The notes under the pieces are model-generated. The model had not been told where the DNA came from. It saw only the letters and a list, made by a program, of their open reading frames with translations, and did not search any database. The translations under genes were made by a program, and so were the position numbers. A DNA stretch of 64,000 nucleotides, taken from assembly GCF_904426505.1 (NCBI RefSeq), contig NZ_CAJGBN010000056.1, forward strand, positions 124,001 through 188,000, given 5' to 3'. Each line of letters starts with the position of its first letter. The stretch's first letter is position 1. The DNA is from Rubrivivax sp. A210. GTDB lineage: Bacteria; Pseudomonadota; Gammaproteobacteria; Burkholderiales; Burkholderiaceae_C. Below are positions 8,049 through 16,899 of the stretch, in pieces.

Positions 8049-9986
8049 TCAGGCGGCGTGGTCGGCCAGCTTGAACGAGTCGACCACGGCCACCAGCTGC
8101 TGCGCCTGCTGGCGCAGGCTCTCGGCCGCCGCCGCACCCTCCTCCACCAGGGCCGCGTTCTGCTGCGTCACGCGGTCCATCTGGGTCACGGCCTCGCCGA
8201 CCTGGCCGACGCCGCTGCTCTGCTCGCTGCAGGCGCTGCTGATCTCGGCCACCACGTCGCAGACGCGGCGGATCGCGGCCACGACCTCGTTCATCGTCGC
8301 GCCCGCTCGGTCGACCTGGGCCGTGCCGAGCTCGACGCTCTCCGCGCTGCGGGTGATGAGTTGCTTGATCTCGCGCGCCGCCTCGGCCGAGCGACTGGCC
8401 AGCTGGCGCACCTCGCCGGCGACCACGGCAAAGCCGCGCCCCTGCTCGCCCGCCCGCGCCGCCTCGACCGCGGCGTTGAGGGCCAGGATATTGGTCTGGA
8501 AGGCGATGCCATCGATGGTGCCGATGATCTCGGAGATGCGCTGCGAGCTGGTGGCAATGCCCTTCATCGTCTGCACCACCTGGCCGACGGCCTCGTTGCC
8601 ACGCTGCACCGCCGTGCTGGCGCTGCGCGCCAGCTGGTCGGCCTGGTTGGCGTTGGCGGCCGTGTTCCTGACCGTGGAGCCCAGCTGGTCCATCGTCGCC
8701 GCGGTCTGCTCGAGCGCGGCAGCCTGCTCCTCGGTGCGGCTGGAGAGGTCGAGATTGCCCTGGGCGATCTCCGAGCTGGCACTGGCCACGCTCTCGGCGT
8801 TCTGGCGCACCCCGGTCACCACTGTGGTCAGGCCAGCGCTCATGGCGTCCAGCGCGCGCAGCAGTTCGGCAATCTCGTCATGGCCTTCGGCCTTCACCTT
8901 CATGCGCAGGTCGCCCGCAGCCACGGCCCGGGCCAGGCCCAGGGCGCTGGCCAGCGACGCGGTCGTGGTGCGCGTGGCCACCGCCATCACCCACAGCCCC
9001 AGCGCGGCCAGCACGCCCAGGCCACCGAGCAGCAGCCACAGGCTCTGGCGTGCCGCGGCGGCTTCGCGGTGGAGTTGTTCGCCCAGCAACTTGAAACCGG
9101 CGTCGATGAGCTTGAACTGCAGGTCGATGCTGCGCGTGTAGGTGGCGAAATACTCGGCCGCCGGATGGCTCAGCACCTCGGCACGCAGGATTTGTTCGTC
9201 CAGCAGCTTGTGCGCCTGCTGCGCGGCGGCGGCAGCGGCGGAGCGGGGCTCGGCCAGGGTCGCACCCAGGGCCGCGTCGTAGCGGGTGACAAGGCCCAGC
9301 AGTTTCTCGGCCTCGGCGCTGCTGCGCGCCAGCGCGCCGGACATGGCCTCGAAGCGGGCCTTGTCCTCGGGCGGGGCCGTGCCACGGGTGAGTACAGCGG
9401 CGCCGCGCGCCCGCATCTGGCCCAGATCCTCGGTGATGCGGGGCAACGCTTGCAGCATTGCGGTCTGCAGGAAGTACAGCGGCGGCGACTCCTCGAACAC
9501 GATGCCGCTGACATGGCTGATGTCCTCGAGCAGGGCCAATTCCTCGGCGATCAGTCCGGTGTGGCGGCTGAAGCTCCGGGGGGTGTCGATGGCACGCGCC
9601 GCGACATCGGCCGACAGTTGCTTCCAGCCCTGGGCGATGCGCGCCAATCCGGCGACGAGCTTGTCGTCACCCAGCGCGGCAAGCGCGGCCTGCACCTCGC
9701 CAAAGGCCTTGTCCACCTCGGCCTGCTTGGCCTGGCGCGAGCCTGCCATGGCCGCATTGCCGGCCAGCATGCCGGCCGAGAGGCCGCGGTGCTGCTGGGT
9801 CAGGCGCACAAGTTGAAGGGTGGCGCCCGAAGGTGCGATGCCGCCGGCCTCGGCCTCGGCCGTGTGGACGCGCTCCAGGCGATCCTGCACCACCAGCACG
9901 CCCGGCACGGCCAGCATCAACGTGCCAATCAAGCCCAGCAGCAGGAACTTGTGGGCCATGCGGAGATTGCTGATGAGTGACTTCAT
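8049..9986 (-). CDS. methyl-accepting chemotaxis protein with NIT-like sensor
   Basis: 645-residue transmembrane chemoreceptor. The ATG at 9986 is preferred over the open frame to 10076 because GGAGG stands nine bases upstream and the protein then starts [19 protein letters not shown]. Membrane helix 1 covers about residues 11-32 and helix 2 about 328-350 ([20 protein letters not shown]). The periplasmic region of about 290 residues is all-helical and carries [11 protein letters not shown], resembling the conserved segment of NIT (nitrate/nitrite) sensor domains. A HAMP linker and a full cytoplasmic coiled-coil follow, with the tip motif [17 protein letters not shown]. There is no CheR-tethering pentapeptide at the end (SFKLADHAA). 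Ligand unknown. No other chemotaxis gene is nearby, so it is an orphan receptor. Confidence 0.93.
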   Translation of the reverse strand: MKSLISNLRMAHKFLLLGLIGTLMLAVPGVLVVQDRLERVHTAEAEAGGIAPSGATLQLVRLTQQHRGLSAGMLAGNAAMAGSRQAKQAEVDKAFGEVQAALAALGDDKLVAGLARIAQGWKQLSADVAARAIDTPRSFSRHTGLIAEELALLEDISHVSGIVFEESPPLYFLQTAMLQALPRITEDLGQMRARGAAVLTRGTAPPEDKARFEAMSGALARSSAEAEKLLGLVTRYDAALGATLAEPRSAAAAAAQQAHKLLDEQILRAEVLSHPAAEYFATYTRSIDLQFKLIDAGFKLLGEQLHREAAAARQSLWLLLGGLGVLAALGLWVMAVATRTTTASLASALGLARAVAAGDLRMKVKAEGHDEIAELLRALDAMSAGLTTVVTGVRQNAESVASASSEIAQGNLDLSSRTEEQAAALEQTAATMDQLGSTVRNTAANANQADQLARSASTAVQRGNEAVGQVVQTMKGIATSSQRISEIIGTIDGIAFQTNILALNAAVEAARAGEQGRGFAVVAGEVRQLASRSAEAAREIKQLITRSAESVELGTAQVDRAGATMNEVVAAIRRVCDVVAEISSACSEQSSGVGQVGEAVTQMDRVTQQNAALVEEGAAAAESLRQQAQQLVAVVDSFKLADHAA

Positions 9987-10106
9987 GACCTGTGCCTCCG
10001 GCCCTGCCGTTGCAATTGCGAACTGCCCTCGACGACAACCAAGCCACCGTCGCCCGGCCAGGGCAGGCACGGGCACGGCGGGCGGATGCGACCATCCCCC
10101 GAGGGG

Positions 10107-10133
10107 TCATCGGCGGTGCGGCGGAAAAATGAA
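10107..10133 (-). promoter_or_regulatory. possible sigma-28 (FliA) promoter of the chemoreceptor
   Basis: On the minus strand TTCATTTT (10126-10133) and GCCGATGA (10107-10114) are separated by exactly 11 bases. The flagellar/chemotaxis sigma-28 consensus is TAAAGTTT, 11 bases, GCCGATAA; the match is 5 of 8 and 7 of 8. It would start transcription about 115 bases before the chemoreceptor ATG. Chemoreceptors are common FliA targets, which supports the reading, but the -35 match is weak. Confidence 0.4.
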
Positions 10134-10187
10134 GCCGACTAGCATGGCGGCCGCGGCAATTGGACGCGACGCGACAAGGATGAACGT

Positions 10188-10961
10188 ATGCGCTGGATGC
10201 GTTGGGCCCGCCAGGGCCGGCCCGAACTGGGCCTGATCGAAGGCGACACCGTGGCCGTGTACGAGGGTTCGCTGTTCGATGCGCCCAGGGCCACTGGCGA
10301 GCAACTGGCACTGGCCGACGTCGCCGCCGCCGACTGGCTGCCGCCCTGCCAGCCCGGCCAGATCGTCGGGCTGTGGAACAACTTCCGTGGCGCCGCCGCC
10401 AAGAACGGCTGGGCCGAGCCGGCCGAGCCGCTGTACTTCCTTAAGTCGCCGGGCAGCGCCACCGGCCACGGGCAGCCCATTGCCGCACCGCCGCCCGCGG
10501 TGGGCCGCGTCTTCTTCGAGGGTGAACTGGCCGTCGTCATCGGCCGCCCCACCCACCGCGTGACGCCGGCCGAGGCCTCCGCCTGCATCTTCGGCTACTG
10601 CTGCGCCAACGATGTCACGGCGCTCGAACTGCTGCAGCGCGACGCCAGCTTCCCGCAATGGACGCGGGCCAAGAGCTTGCCCGGCTTCGGCGCCTTCGGC
10701 CCCTGGATAGAGACCGATTTCGACCCCGCCGCCGCCGGCCTGCGCACGCTGGTGGGCGGGCGCGAGCGTCAGAACTACGCCTTCGCCGACATGTTCTTCG
10801 CCCCCGCAGCCATCGTCTGGCACCTGTCGCAGGATCTGGTTCTGGCGCCGGGCGACGTGATCCTCTGCGGCACCTCGCTGGGCGCGATGCCGATGAAGCC
10901 GGGCAGCACGGTCGAGGTGGTGATAGACGGCCTGGGCACGCTGCGCAACGTCTATGGCTGA
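10188..10961 (+). CDS. fumarylacetoacetate hydrolase (FAH) family protein
   Basis: 257-residue protein of the FAH superfamily, metal-dependent hydrolases, decarboxylases and isomerases acting on diketo or hydroxy-dienoate acids. The metal-ligand motif is in VFFEGELAVVIGRPTHRV (Glu-Gly-Glu), followed by CIFGYCCANDVTALELLQRD, KSLPGFGAFGPWIETDFDP and the C-terminal DVILCGTSLGAMPMKPGSTV. An AAGGA Shine-Dalgarno at 10176-10180 supports the ATG at 10188; a second ATG lies three codons on. It stands alone between a divergent chemoreceptor and the DUF3297 gene, so the substrate cannot be told from context. Similar single-domain proteins in this order include 2-hydroxyhepta-2,4-diene-dioate isomerase-like enzymes and oxaloacetate decarboxylase-like enzymes. 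Confidence 0.88.
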   Translation: MRWMRWARQGRPELGLIEGDTVAVYEGSLFDAPRATGEQLALADVAAADWLPPCQPGQIVGLWNNFRGAAAKNGWAEPAEPLYFLKSPGSATGHGQPIAAPPPAVGRVFFEGELAVVIGRPTHRVTPAEASACIFGYCCANDVTALELLQRDASFPQWTRAKSLPGFGAFGPWIETDFDPAAAGLRTLVGGRERQNYAFADMFFAPAAIVWHLSQDLVLAPGDVILCGTSLGAMPMKPGSTVEVVIDGLGTLRNVYG

Positions 10962-11039
10962 GGTCTGCGGCCGGGGCCTGGAGCCGCACCTGCCGCGGCT
11001 CCGGGACAATGCTGGCTTTTGCCGACCCGACCCCAAGCC

Positions 11040-11288
11040 ATGAGCGACACCGCCGACCGCCCCGCCATCCCCGACCGCCTGAGCATCGATCCGCGCAGCC
11101 CCCACCATGTGGCCGCGGTGTTCGAGCACGACATCGGCATCCGCCTGAACGGCAAGGAGCGTTCCGACGTGGCCGAATACTGCATCACCGAAGGTTGGGT
11201 CAAGGTGCCGGCCGGCAAGTCGGTGGACCGCCGCGGCCAGCCGCTGCTGATCAAGCTCAAGGGCAGCGTCGAGGCCTATTACCGCTGA
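11040..11288 (+). CDS. DUF3297 family protein
   Basis: 82-residue protein fitting DUF3297 over its length: DRLSIDPRSPHHVAAVFEHD, GIRLNGKERSDVAEYCITEG, and WVKVPAGKSVDRRGQPLLIK. The ATG at 11040 is used since the seven codons upstream in frame are not conserved-looking. The family is small, soluble, widespread in Proteobacteria and of unknown function. A strong hairpin terminator follows 24 bases after the stop, so it ends its transcript. The gene is 78 bases after the FAH gene and may be co-transcribed with it. Confidence 0.88.
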   Translation: MSDTADRPAIPDRLSIDPRSPHHVAAVFEHDIGIRLNGKERSDVAEYCITEGWVKVPAGKSVDRRGQPLLIKLKGSVEAYYR

Positions 11289-11311
11289 CGCAGAAGCGGG
11301 CGCACAAAAGA

Positions 11312-11339
11312 AAATGCCCTGCGAGGCAGGGCATTTCTT
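11312..11339. terminator. intrinsic terminator after the DUF3297 gene
   Basis: Arms AAATGCCCTGC (11312-11322) and GCAGGGCATTT (11326-11336) pair perfectly over 11 bp with a GAG loop and run into TTTCTT. On the other strand the stem is followed by TTTTCTTTT, so it could terminate transcription from either side, including read-through from soxYZ. Confidence 0.9.
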
Positions 11340-11657
11340 GGCGCCACTGAAGGTGGCTTGCCACATCACACGGGGGCGATGTTGGCCGGCAACTAGATGC
11401 CGGTGCAGGGGTGAGTGCTGGGGTGAGGCTTGGCTATGAGACTGCCCTCCTTTCACTGCTTCCAGCGACGCTTCGGTATCTGAACCGAGTCACAGGCCTG
11501 TCGCTGTATGGCCCCAGTAGACGCCTATCCGCGCGCCGCGTCAAGCCACCCCCGGCAGGCGGCGGCAAAGCCCTTGCGCTCGATCAGGAAGCTGGCAACG
11601 GGCCGCCCCGGCAGCCGCCGACTGCGCCAGACTCATGGGTTAGCAACCGTCTCGCAT
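11340..11657. other. 318-base gap without a recognisable gene
   Basis: Between the terminator and the end of soxZ no open frame looks coding. One structured patch is visible: CAGCGAC (11463-11469) pairs with GTCGCTG (11500-11506) and encloses a small TCGGT/ACCGA hairpin. A short stretch on the minus strand (about 11540-11610) can be read as an Arg/Ala-rich peptide without stops, but it has no start, no family resemblance and no conserved feature. It could be a decayed gene, the 3' leader of soxYZ, or a small RNA; none is demonstrated. Confidence 0.4.
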
Positions 11658-11969
11658 TCAACTCACGGTGGCTTCGTCGCTGCGGCGCTCGCCGCGGTTG
11701 TCGACCCAGGCAATGGCGATCTTGTCGCCCGCCTTCGCGCCCCTGAGGTTGAACTGCAGGAAGGGGTTCTTGGCCATCGAGGTGCCCCAATGCGCGGTAA
11801 GCACCGTCCTGCCATTGAGCTGGGCCGTGACCTCGCGGATGTACCAGGCCGGAACCAGCTTGCCGGACGTGTCCTTGCGCTGGCCGGTTTCCATCTCGTG
11901 CGCCATCAGCACGCGCACGGTGGCCTTGTCGCCTGCCATCTGGGCGCGAATGCGCATCGGCTCTGCCAT
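11658..11969 (-). CDS. soxZ: thiosulfate oxidation carrier protein SoxZ
   Basis: 103-residue SoxZ, an immunoglobulin-like beta sandwich that binds SoxY; the SoxYZ pair carries sulfur intermediates on the SoxY C-terminal cysteine in the periplasm. Signatures: MRIRAQMAGDKATVRVLMAH, EMETGQRKDTSGKLVPAWYI, WGTSMAKNPFLQFNLRGAKA and the end IAWVDNRGERRSDEA. AGGAG lies 7 bases before the ATG. It has no export signal, as expected because SoxZ travels with SoxY through the Tat pathway. It follows soxY by 36 bases. No soxA, soxX, soxB or soxCD is in the window. Confidence 0.96.
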   Translation of the reverse strand: MAEPMRIRAQMAGDKATVRVLMAHEMETGQRKDTSGKLVPAWYIREVTAQLNGRTVLTAHWGTSMAKNPFLQFNLRGAKAGDKIAIAWVDNRGERRSDEATVS

Positions 11970-12005
11970 GTTCGATCTCCTGTTCGTGTGCTGGCCAGGG
12001 CCGGC

Positions 12006-12473
12006 TCAGCCGCCGCAGCCGCCCAGCGTGACCTTGATGTCCTTGACCGCATAGAGAACCTTGCCGTCGCCCATCATCGCCACCGCATAGACATTGGACG
12101 ACTGGGCCATCTTCACGCGCGTCGAGACACTGGCCTCGACCCCCTCGCCCAGGTGGAAGATGGCCGACAGCATGGCCGGGTTCTTCTCGACCAACACCAG
12201 CAGACGCTTGACGCCTGCCAGCGTGGCGGCGGCCACCAGCGGCACGACGGCGCCGTTCTCGGCGACATCGGGTCCGCTGATCGTGACCTCCTTGCTCTCG
12301 GCCGGCGCCGCCGCACCCAGGGCCTTCATCAACTCGGCCAGGCTGCGGGCCTCGAAGGCGGCGCCGGGGTAGCCGGCCGGCTGGGCCCGCACCAGTTCGG
12401 GCAGCAAGCCCAGCGTGGCCAGCATGCCGGCCAGGCGGGCCGAGCGGGTGATCATCTGTCTTCGGTCTTGCAT
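12006..12473 (-). CDS. soxY: thiosulfate oxidation carrier protein SoxY
   Basis: 155-residue SoxY. The C-terminus VTLGGCGG is the hallmark swinging-arm sequence whose cysteine carries the sulfur substrate. The N-terminus MQDRRQMITRSARLAGMLATL has a twin-arginine-like RR followed by a hydrophobic helix, consistent with the known Tat export of SoxYZ. The body holds VTISGPDVAENGAVVPL and LLVLVEKNPAMLSAIFHLGE. AGGAG nine bases upstream fits the ATG at 12473. The gene is divergent from mutS with about 100 bases between. The remaining Sox enzymes must be elsewhere, or SoxYZ serves another sulfur pathway such as one using SoxB-independent steps. Confidence 0.96.
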   Translation of the reverse strand: MQDRRQMITRSARLAGMLATLGLLPELVRAQPAGYPGAAFEARSLAELMKALGAAAPAESKEVTISGPDVAENGAVVPLVAAATLAGVKRLLVLVEKNPAMLSAIFHLGEGVEASVSTRVKMAQSSNVYAVAMMGDGKVLYAVKDIKVTLGGCGG

Positions 12474-12577
12474 CTGAGCGCACTCCTGATGCTGCCTATC
12501 ATCGCGCAGCCAGGCCCCTATAGTTGCCGCCTTTCCCCGCCCTGCCTGGCCACGCGCCCCAGAAACCCGTGCAAACC

Positions 12578-15178
12578 ATGAGAGCCGATGCCGCCGGCAA
12601 CGCGCCAGCGGATCTCGCCGGCCACACGCCCATGATGCAGCAGTACCTGCGCATCAAGGCCGGCTTCCCCGACACGCTCGTCTTCTATCGCATGGGCGAT
12701 TTCTACGAGCTGTTCTTCGACGATGCGCGCCGCGCCAACCGGCTGCTCGACATCACGCTTACCACGCGCGGACAGAGCGCGGGTGAGCCGGTGGTGATGG
12801 CCGGCGTGCCGGTCCACAGCGTCGAAGCCTACCTGGCGCGGCTGATCCGCCTGGGCGAGGCGGTGGCGGTGGCCGAGCAGGTGGGCGATGTCGCCACGGC
12901 CAAGGGGCCGGTCGAGCGCAAGGTGGTGCGCGTCGTCACGCCGGGCACGGTGACCGACAGCGAGCTGATGGCCGAGCGCGCCGACACCCTGCTGCTGGCC
13001 ATACACAGGCAGCGCGCCACCTGGGGCCTGGCCTGGCTGGGCCTGGCCAGCGGCCAGCTCGGCGTCACCGAATGCGGCGAGCGCGAACTGGGCGGCTGGC
13101 TGGCGCGGCTGGACGCGGCCGAGATCCTGCACGAAGGCGCCGAATTGCCGGCCACCGTGCTGCAGGCGCGCGGCGCCCGCACCGCGCGGCCGCCGTGGCA
13201 GTTCGACAGCGCCCTGGGCGAGCGCAAGCTGCGCGAGCAGCTGCAGGTGGCCTCGCTGGCCGGCTTCAACGCGCAGGAGCTGAAGGTGGCCCACGCCGCG
13301 GCGGCAGCGCTGCTGAGCTTTGCCGAGCACACCCAGGGCCAGGCCCTGGCCCATGTGCGCAGCCTGCAGGTCGAGCGCGCCGGCGAGCTGCTCGACCTGC
13401 CGCCGGCCACCCATCGCAACCTCGAGCTGGTGCAGACCCTGCGCGGCGAGGAGGCACCGACCCTGCTGAGCCTGCTCGACACCTGCCGCAGCGGCATGGG
13501 CAGCCGCCTGCTGCGCCACTGGCTCACCCACCCGGCGCGGGACCGCACCGCGGCGGCCGAGCGCCATGCCGCCATCGCGCAATTCATCGCCCAAGGCTGC
13601 GAGCCCTTGCGCGAGGCGCTGCGCGGCGTCAGCGATGTCGAGCGCAGCACCGCACGCACCGCGCTGCGCCAGGTGCGCCCGCGCGAGCTGGCCGGGCTGC
13701 GCCAGACCCTGGCCCTGCTGCCCGTGCTGCGCGAACGCGCGCCGCGCGGCACGCCGCTGCTGGACCGCCTGCATGAGGGCCTGGCGCCGGCGCCCGATCT
13801 GGCCGCGGCCCTGGCCACGCTGGCCGACGAGCCGGCCGTGCTGCTGCGCGACGGCGGCGTCATCGCGCCCGGCGTCGATGCCGACCTCGACGAGCTGCGC
13901 GGCATCAACAACAACTGCGACGCCTACCTGCTGGACCTGGAGGCGCGCGAGCGCACGCGCACCGGCATCACCAACCTGCGCGTGCAGTTCAACAAGGTAC
14001 ACGGCTTCTACATCGAGGTCACGGCCTCGGGCCTGGACAAGGTGCCGGCCGACTACCAGCGCCGCCAGACGCTGAAGAACGCCGAGCGCTACATCACGCC
14101 CGAGCTCAAGAACTTCGAGGACAAGGCGCTGTCGGCGCAGGAGCGCGCGCTGACGCGCGAGAAGTTTCTCTACGAGCAACTGCTCGATCAGCTGCAGCAG
14201 TTTCTCCCCACGCTGCAGGCGCTGGCGCGTGCGCTGGCCGCGCTCGACGCCCTGGCCACGCTGGCCGAGCGCGCCGCCACGCTGGGCTGGTGCCGGCCCG
14301 AGTTCGTGCCCTATCCCTGCATAGCGATCGAAGCCGGCCGCCATCCGGTGGTCGAGGCCCGCCTGGCCGAGACGGCCGGCACGCCCTTCATCGCCAACCA
14401 TTGCCGGCTGGACGCGCGCACGCGCATGCTGGTCATCACCGGCCCCAATATGGGCGGCAAGAGCACCTTCATGCGCCAAGTGGCGCTGATCGTGCTGATG
14501 GCGGCCATGGGCAGCTATGTGCCGGCCAGCGCCTGCCGCCTGGGGCCTGTGGACGCCATCCACACCCGCATCGGCGCGGCCGACGACCTGGCCAATGCCC
14601 AGAGCACCTTCATGCTCGAGATGACCGAGGCCGCCGCCATCGTGCACGGCGCCACCGAGCAAAGCCTGGTGCTGATGGACGAGATCGGCCGCGGCACCAG
14701 CACCTTCGACGGCCTCGCCCTGGCCGGCGCCATCGCCACCCAGCTGCACGAGCGCAACAAGAGCTTCACCCTCTTCGCGACGCACTATTTCGAGCTGACC
14801 GACTTTCCCAGCCGCCACGAGCGCGCGCTCAACCTGCATGTGGGCGCGGTGGAAAGCGGGCACGACATCGTCTTCCTGCACCAGATCGAGCCCGGCCCGG
14901 CCAGCCGCAGCTACGGCGTGCAGGTGGCGCGCCTGGCCGGCATGCCGGCGGCCCTGGTGCGCCAGGCGCGTGCCACGCTCGAGGCCCTGGAGGCCAAGGC
15001 CCAGCAGGGCCAGGCCCAGGTCGATCTCTTCGCCGCGCCGCCGCCGGCCATGGCCGCCGCCGAGCCTTCGGCGGTAGAGAGTGCGCTGGCGTCAATCGAG
15101 CCTGATAGCCTCACGCCCAGGGAGGCGCTGGAGGCGCTGTACCGCCTGAAACAGCTGCACAAAGAAAGCAAGTCATGA
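12578..15178 (+). CDS. mutS: DNA mismatch repair protein MutS
   Basis: 866-residue mismatch-recognition ATPase, from the ATG at 12578 (an open frame reaches 12524). Domain I carries the mismatch wedge [20 protein letters not shown] with the Phe-x-Glu motif. Connector, lever and clamp domains follow ([47 protein letters not shown]). The ATPase domain has Walker [14 protein letters not shown] at about residue 622, [19 protein letters not shown], Walker [19 protein letters not shown] and [11 protein letters not shown]. The final 60 residues include the tetramerisation-type tail [17 protein letters not shown]. Complete. Its stop overlaps the next start by 4 bases, coupling it to the Anbu gene. 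Confidence 0.98.
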   Translation: MRADAAGNAPADLAGHTPMMQQYLRIKAGFPDTLVFYRMGDFYELFFDDARRANRLLDITLTTRGQSAGEPVVMAGVPVHSVEAYLARLIRLGEAVAVAEQVGDVATAKGPVERKVVRVVTPGTVTDSELMAERADTLLLAIHRQRATWGLAWLGLASGQLGVTECGERELGGWLARLDAAEILHEGAELPATVLQARGARTARPPWQFDSALGERKLREQLQVASLAGFNAQELKVAHAAAAALLSFAEHTQGQALAHVRSLQVERAGELLDLPPATHRNLELVQTLRGEEAPTLLSLLDTCRSGMGSRLLRHWLTHPARDRTAAAERHAAIAQFIAQGCEPLREALRGVSDVERSTARTALRQVRPRELAGLRQTLALLPVLRERAPRGTPLLDRLHEGLAPAPDLAAALATLADEPAVLLRDGGVIAPGVDADLDELRGINNNCDAYLLDLEARERTRTGITNLRVQFNKVHGFYIEVTASGLDKVPADYQRRQTLKNAERYITPELKNFEDKALSAQERALTREKFLYEQLLDQLQQFLPTLQALARALAALDALATLAERAATLGWCRPEFVPYPCIAIEAGRHPVVEARLAETAGTPFIANHCRLDARTRMLVITGPNMGGKSTFMRQVALIVLMAAMGSYVPASACRLGPVDAIHTRIGAADDLANAQSTFMLEMTEAAAIVHGATEQSLVLMDEIGRGTSTFDGLALAGAIATQLHERNKSFTLFATHYFELTDFPSRHERALNLHVGAVESGHDIVFLHQIEPGPASRSYGVQVARLAGMPAALVRQARATLEALEAKAQQGQAQVDLFAAPPPAMAAAEPSAVESALASIEPDSLTPREALEALYRLKQLHKESKS

Positions 15179-15999
15179 CCTATTGCGTCGGCATCCGGCT
15201 CAACGCCGGCCTCGTCTTCCTGTCCGACTCGCGCACCAACGCGGGACTGGACGCGATCAGCACCTTCCGCAAGATGATGATCTACGAGAAGCCGGGCGAC
15301 CGCTTCATGGTCATGCTCTCGGCCGGCAACCTGTCCACCAGCCAGAGCGTGCGCGAGATCCTGCAGGTTGAGAAGATCGACAACGGCGACGAGCCACCGA
15401 TCACGATCTGGAACGCCAAGAGCATGTTCGACGCCACGCGCGTGCTGGGCGCGGCGGTGCGCCGCGTCTACAGCCAGGACGGCCCCTCGCTGCGCGCCGC
15501 CGGCATCGACTTCAACGCCAGCATGATCTTCGGCGGCCAGATCGCGGGTGAGGCGATGCGCCTGTTCCTCGTTTATTCGGCCGGCAACTTCATCGAGGCC
15601 ACGCGCGAGACCTGCTTCTTCCAGATCGGCGAGAGCAAGTACGGCAAGCCCATCCTCGACCGCGTGCTGACACCGGCCACGCAGCTTGACGAGGCCGCCA
15701 AGTGCGCCCTGGTGTCGATGGACAGCACGCTCAAGTCCAACCTCAGCGTCGGCCTGCCGCTGGACCTGATGGTCTACCGCGCCGACGCGCTGCAGTCCGA
15801 CGAGCATGTCTGCATCGATGAGCACAACCCGTACTTCCAGATGATCCACACCACCTGGGGCCAGCGCCTGCGCGAGGTCTTCGAGGGCATCGAAGACCCG
15901 CGCTGGGACGGCGGCGTCGCGCTGCATCCGCTGATGGTGGGCAGCGGGCGTTACGAGCAGATGCGCAAGATCGCCACGCCGGGGGAGCGCATCGTCTGA
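15175..15999 (+). CDS. Anbu / proteasome-type protease
   Basis: 274-residue bacterial proteasome-fold protein of the Anbu (BPH) family. It starts [20 protein letters not shown], so a Thr follows the initiator Met and would be the N-terminal nucleophile once Met is removed, as in Ntn hydrolases. Next come [60 protein letters not shown] and [16 protein letters not shown], all typical of Anbu. Anbu forms large open helical or ring assemblies with weak or undetermined peptidase activity. In most genomes it sits with genes for a transglutaminase-like protein, an alpha-E protein and a circularly permuted ATP-grasp enzyme; none is here. Instead it overlaps mutS by 4 bases and the next hydrolase gene by 1 base. 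Confidence 0.93.
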   Translation: MTYCVGIRLNAGLVFLSDSRTNAGLDAISTFRKMMIYEKPGDRFMVMLSAGNLSTSQSVREILQVEKIDNGDEPPITIWNAKSMFDATRVLGAAVRRVYSQDGPSLRAAGIDFNASMIFGGQIAGEAMRLFLVYSAGNFIEATRETCFFQIGESKYGKPILDRVLTPATQLDEAAKCALVSMDSTLKSNLSVGLPLDLMVYRADALQSDEHVCIDEHNPYFQMIHTTWGQRLREVFEGIEDPRWDGGVALHPLMVGSGRYEQMRKIATPGERIV

Positions 16000-16829
16000 T
16001 GGCGGCAGCCGTGCCCGGCGGCCAGGCCGGCACCCTGGTTTTCAGCCATGCCAACGGCTTCCCGGCCGGCACCTACCGCCTGCTCTTCGAGATCTGGCGC
16101 GCGGCCGGCTGGCGGGTGCTGGCGGTGGAGCGCTACGGCCACGACGAACGCTGGCCGGTCAGCAGCAACTGGCCCCATCTGCGGGATGAACTGCTGGCCT
16201 TCATCGCCGCGCAGGCGCCGGGTGAGAAGGTCCACCTCGTGGGGCATTCGCTGGGCGGTTATCTCAGCCTGCTGGCAGCCTGCAAGCGGCCCGAGATTGC
16301 CGCCGGGCTGGTGCTGCTGGATTCGCCGCTGCTGGGCGGCTGGCGCGCGCACAGCCTTCACGCGATGAAACTGAGCCGGCTGCTGCCGCGCATCACGCCC
16401 GGCCGCGTCTCGGTGCGGCGCCGCCGCCAATGGCCCTCGGCCGCCGCCGCCCACGCCCACTTTGCGTCCAAGAGCGCCTTCGCGCGCTGGCAGCACGAGG
16501 TGCTGGCCGACTACATCGCCTGCGGCCTTGAGCCCGACCCCGAAGGTGGCAGCCCCGATGCCGTGCGCCTGGCCTTCAGCCGCGAGGTCGAGACGCGCAT
16601 CTACAACACCCTGCCCCACCACCTGGACGGCCTGATGCGCCGCCACCCGCCGGGCTGCCGGGCTGCCTTCATTGGCGGCACGCGCTCGACCGAATTGCAC
16701 CGGGCCGGCCTGGCGACGACACGCGCGCTGGTGGGCGAGCGCCTGTCGTGGATCGAGGGCTCGCACCTCTTTCCGATGGAGAAGCCGGGCGCGGCAGCGG
16801 CGGCGGTGCTGCACTGGCTGACCCCCTGA
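15999..16829 (+). CDS. alpha/beta hydrolase
   Basis: 276-residue cytoplasmic alpha/beta-hydrolase-fold protein. It opens with TLVFSHANGFPAGTYRLLFE, where SHANGFPAGTY is a motif of a Burkholderiales/gamma subgroup, has the nucleophile elbow VGHSLGGYLSLL (Ser in GHSLGG), an acidic candidate in the loop after VLLDSPLLGGW, and a late catalytic His in WIEGSHLFPMEKPG. The middle section with RRRRQWPSAAAAHAHFASKS forms the cap. The ATG shares one base with the Anbu stop, so mutS, the Anbu gene and this gene form one coupled operon. The substrate is unknown. Confidence 0.9.
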   Translation: MAAAVPGGQAGTLVFSHANGFPAGTYRLLFEIWRAAGWRVLAVERYGHDERWPVSSNWPHLRDELLAFIAAQAPGEKVHLVGHSLGGYLSLLAACKRPEIAAGLVLLDSPLLGGWRAHSLHAMKLSRLLPRITPGRVSVRRRRQWPSAAAAHAHFASKSAFARWQHEVLADYIACGLEPDPEGGSPDAVRLAFSREVETRIYNTLPHHLDGLMRRHPPGCRAAFIGGTRSTELHRAGLATTRALVGERLSWIEGSHLFPMEKPGAAAAAVLHWLTP

Positions 16830-16899
16830 GCGCGGGTATCCACGTTCCCCACATGAGTGGCAACGGCGACGAGAATCGCGCCCTTGTTCGGAGGGCTTG

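Noticed and set aside
8049-10076. Longer chemoreceptor start at 10076
   Set aside because: The extra 30 residues are Arg/Gly/Ala-rich without conservation, would put coding sequence before the first membrane helix, and lack a ribosome-binding site; GGAGG supports 9986.
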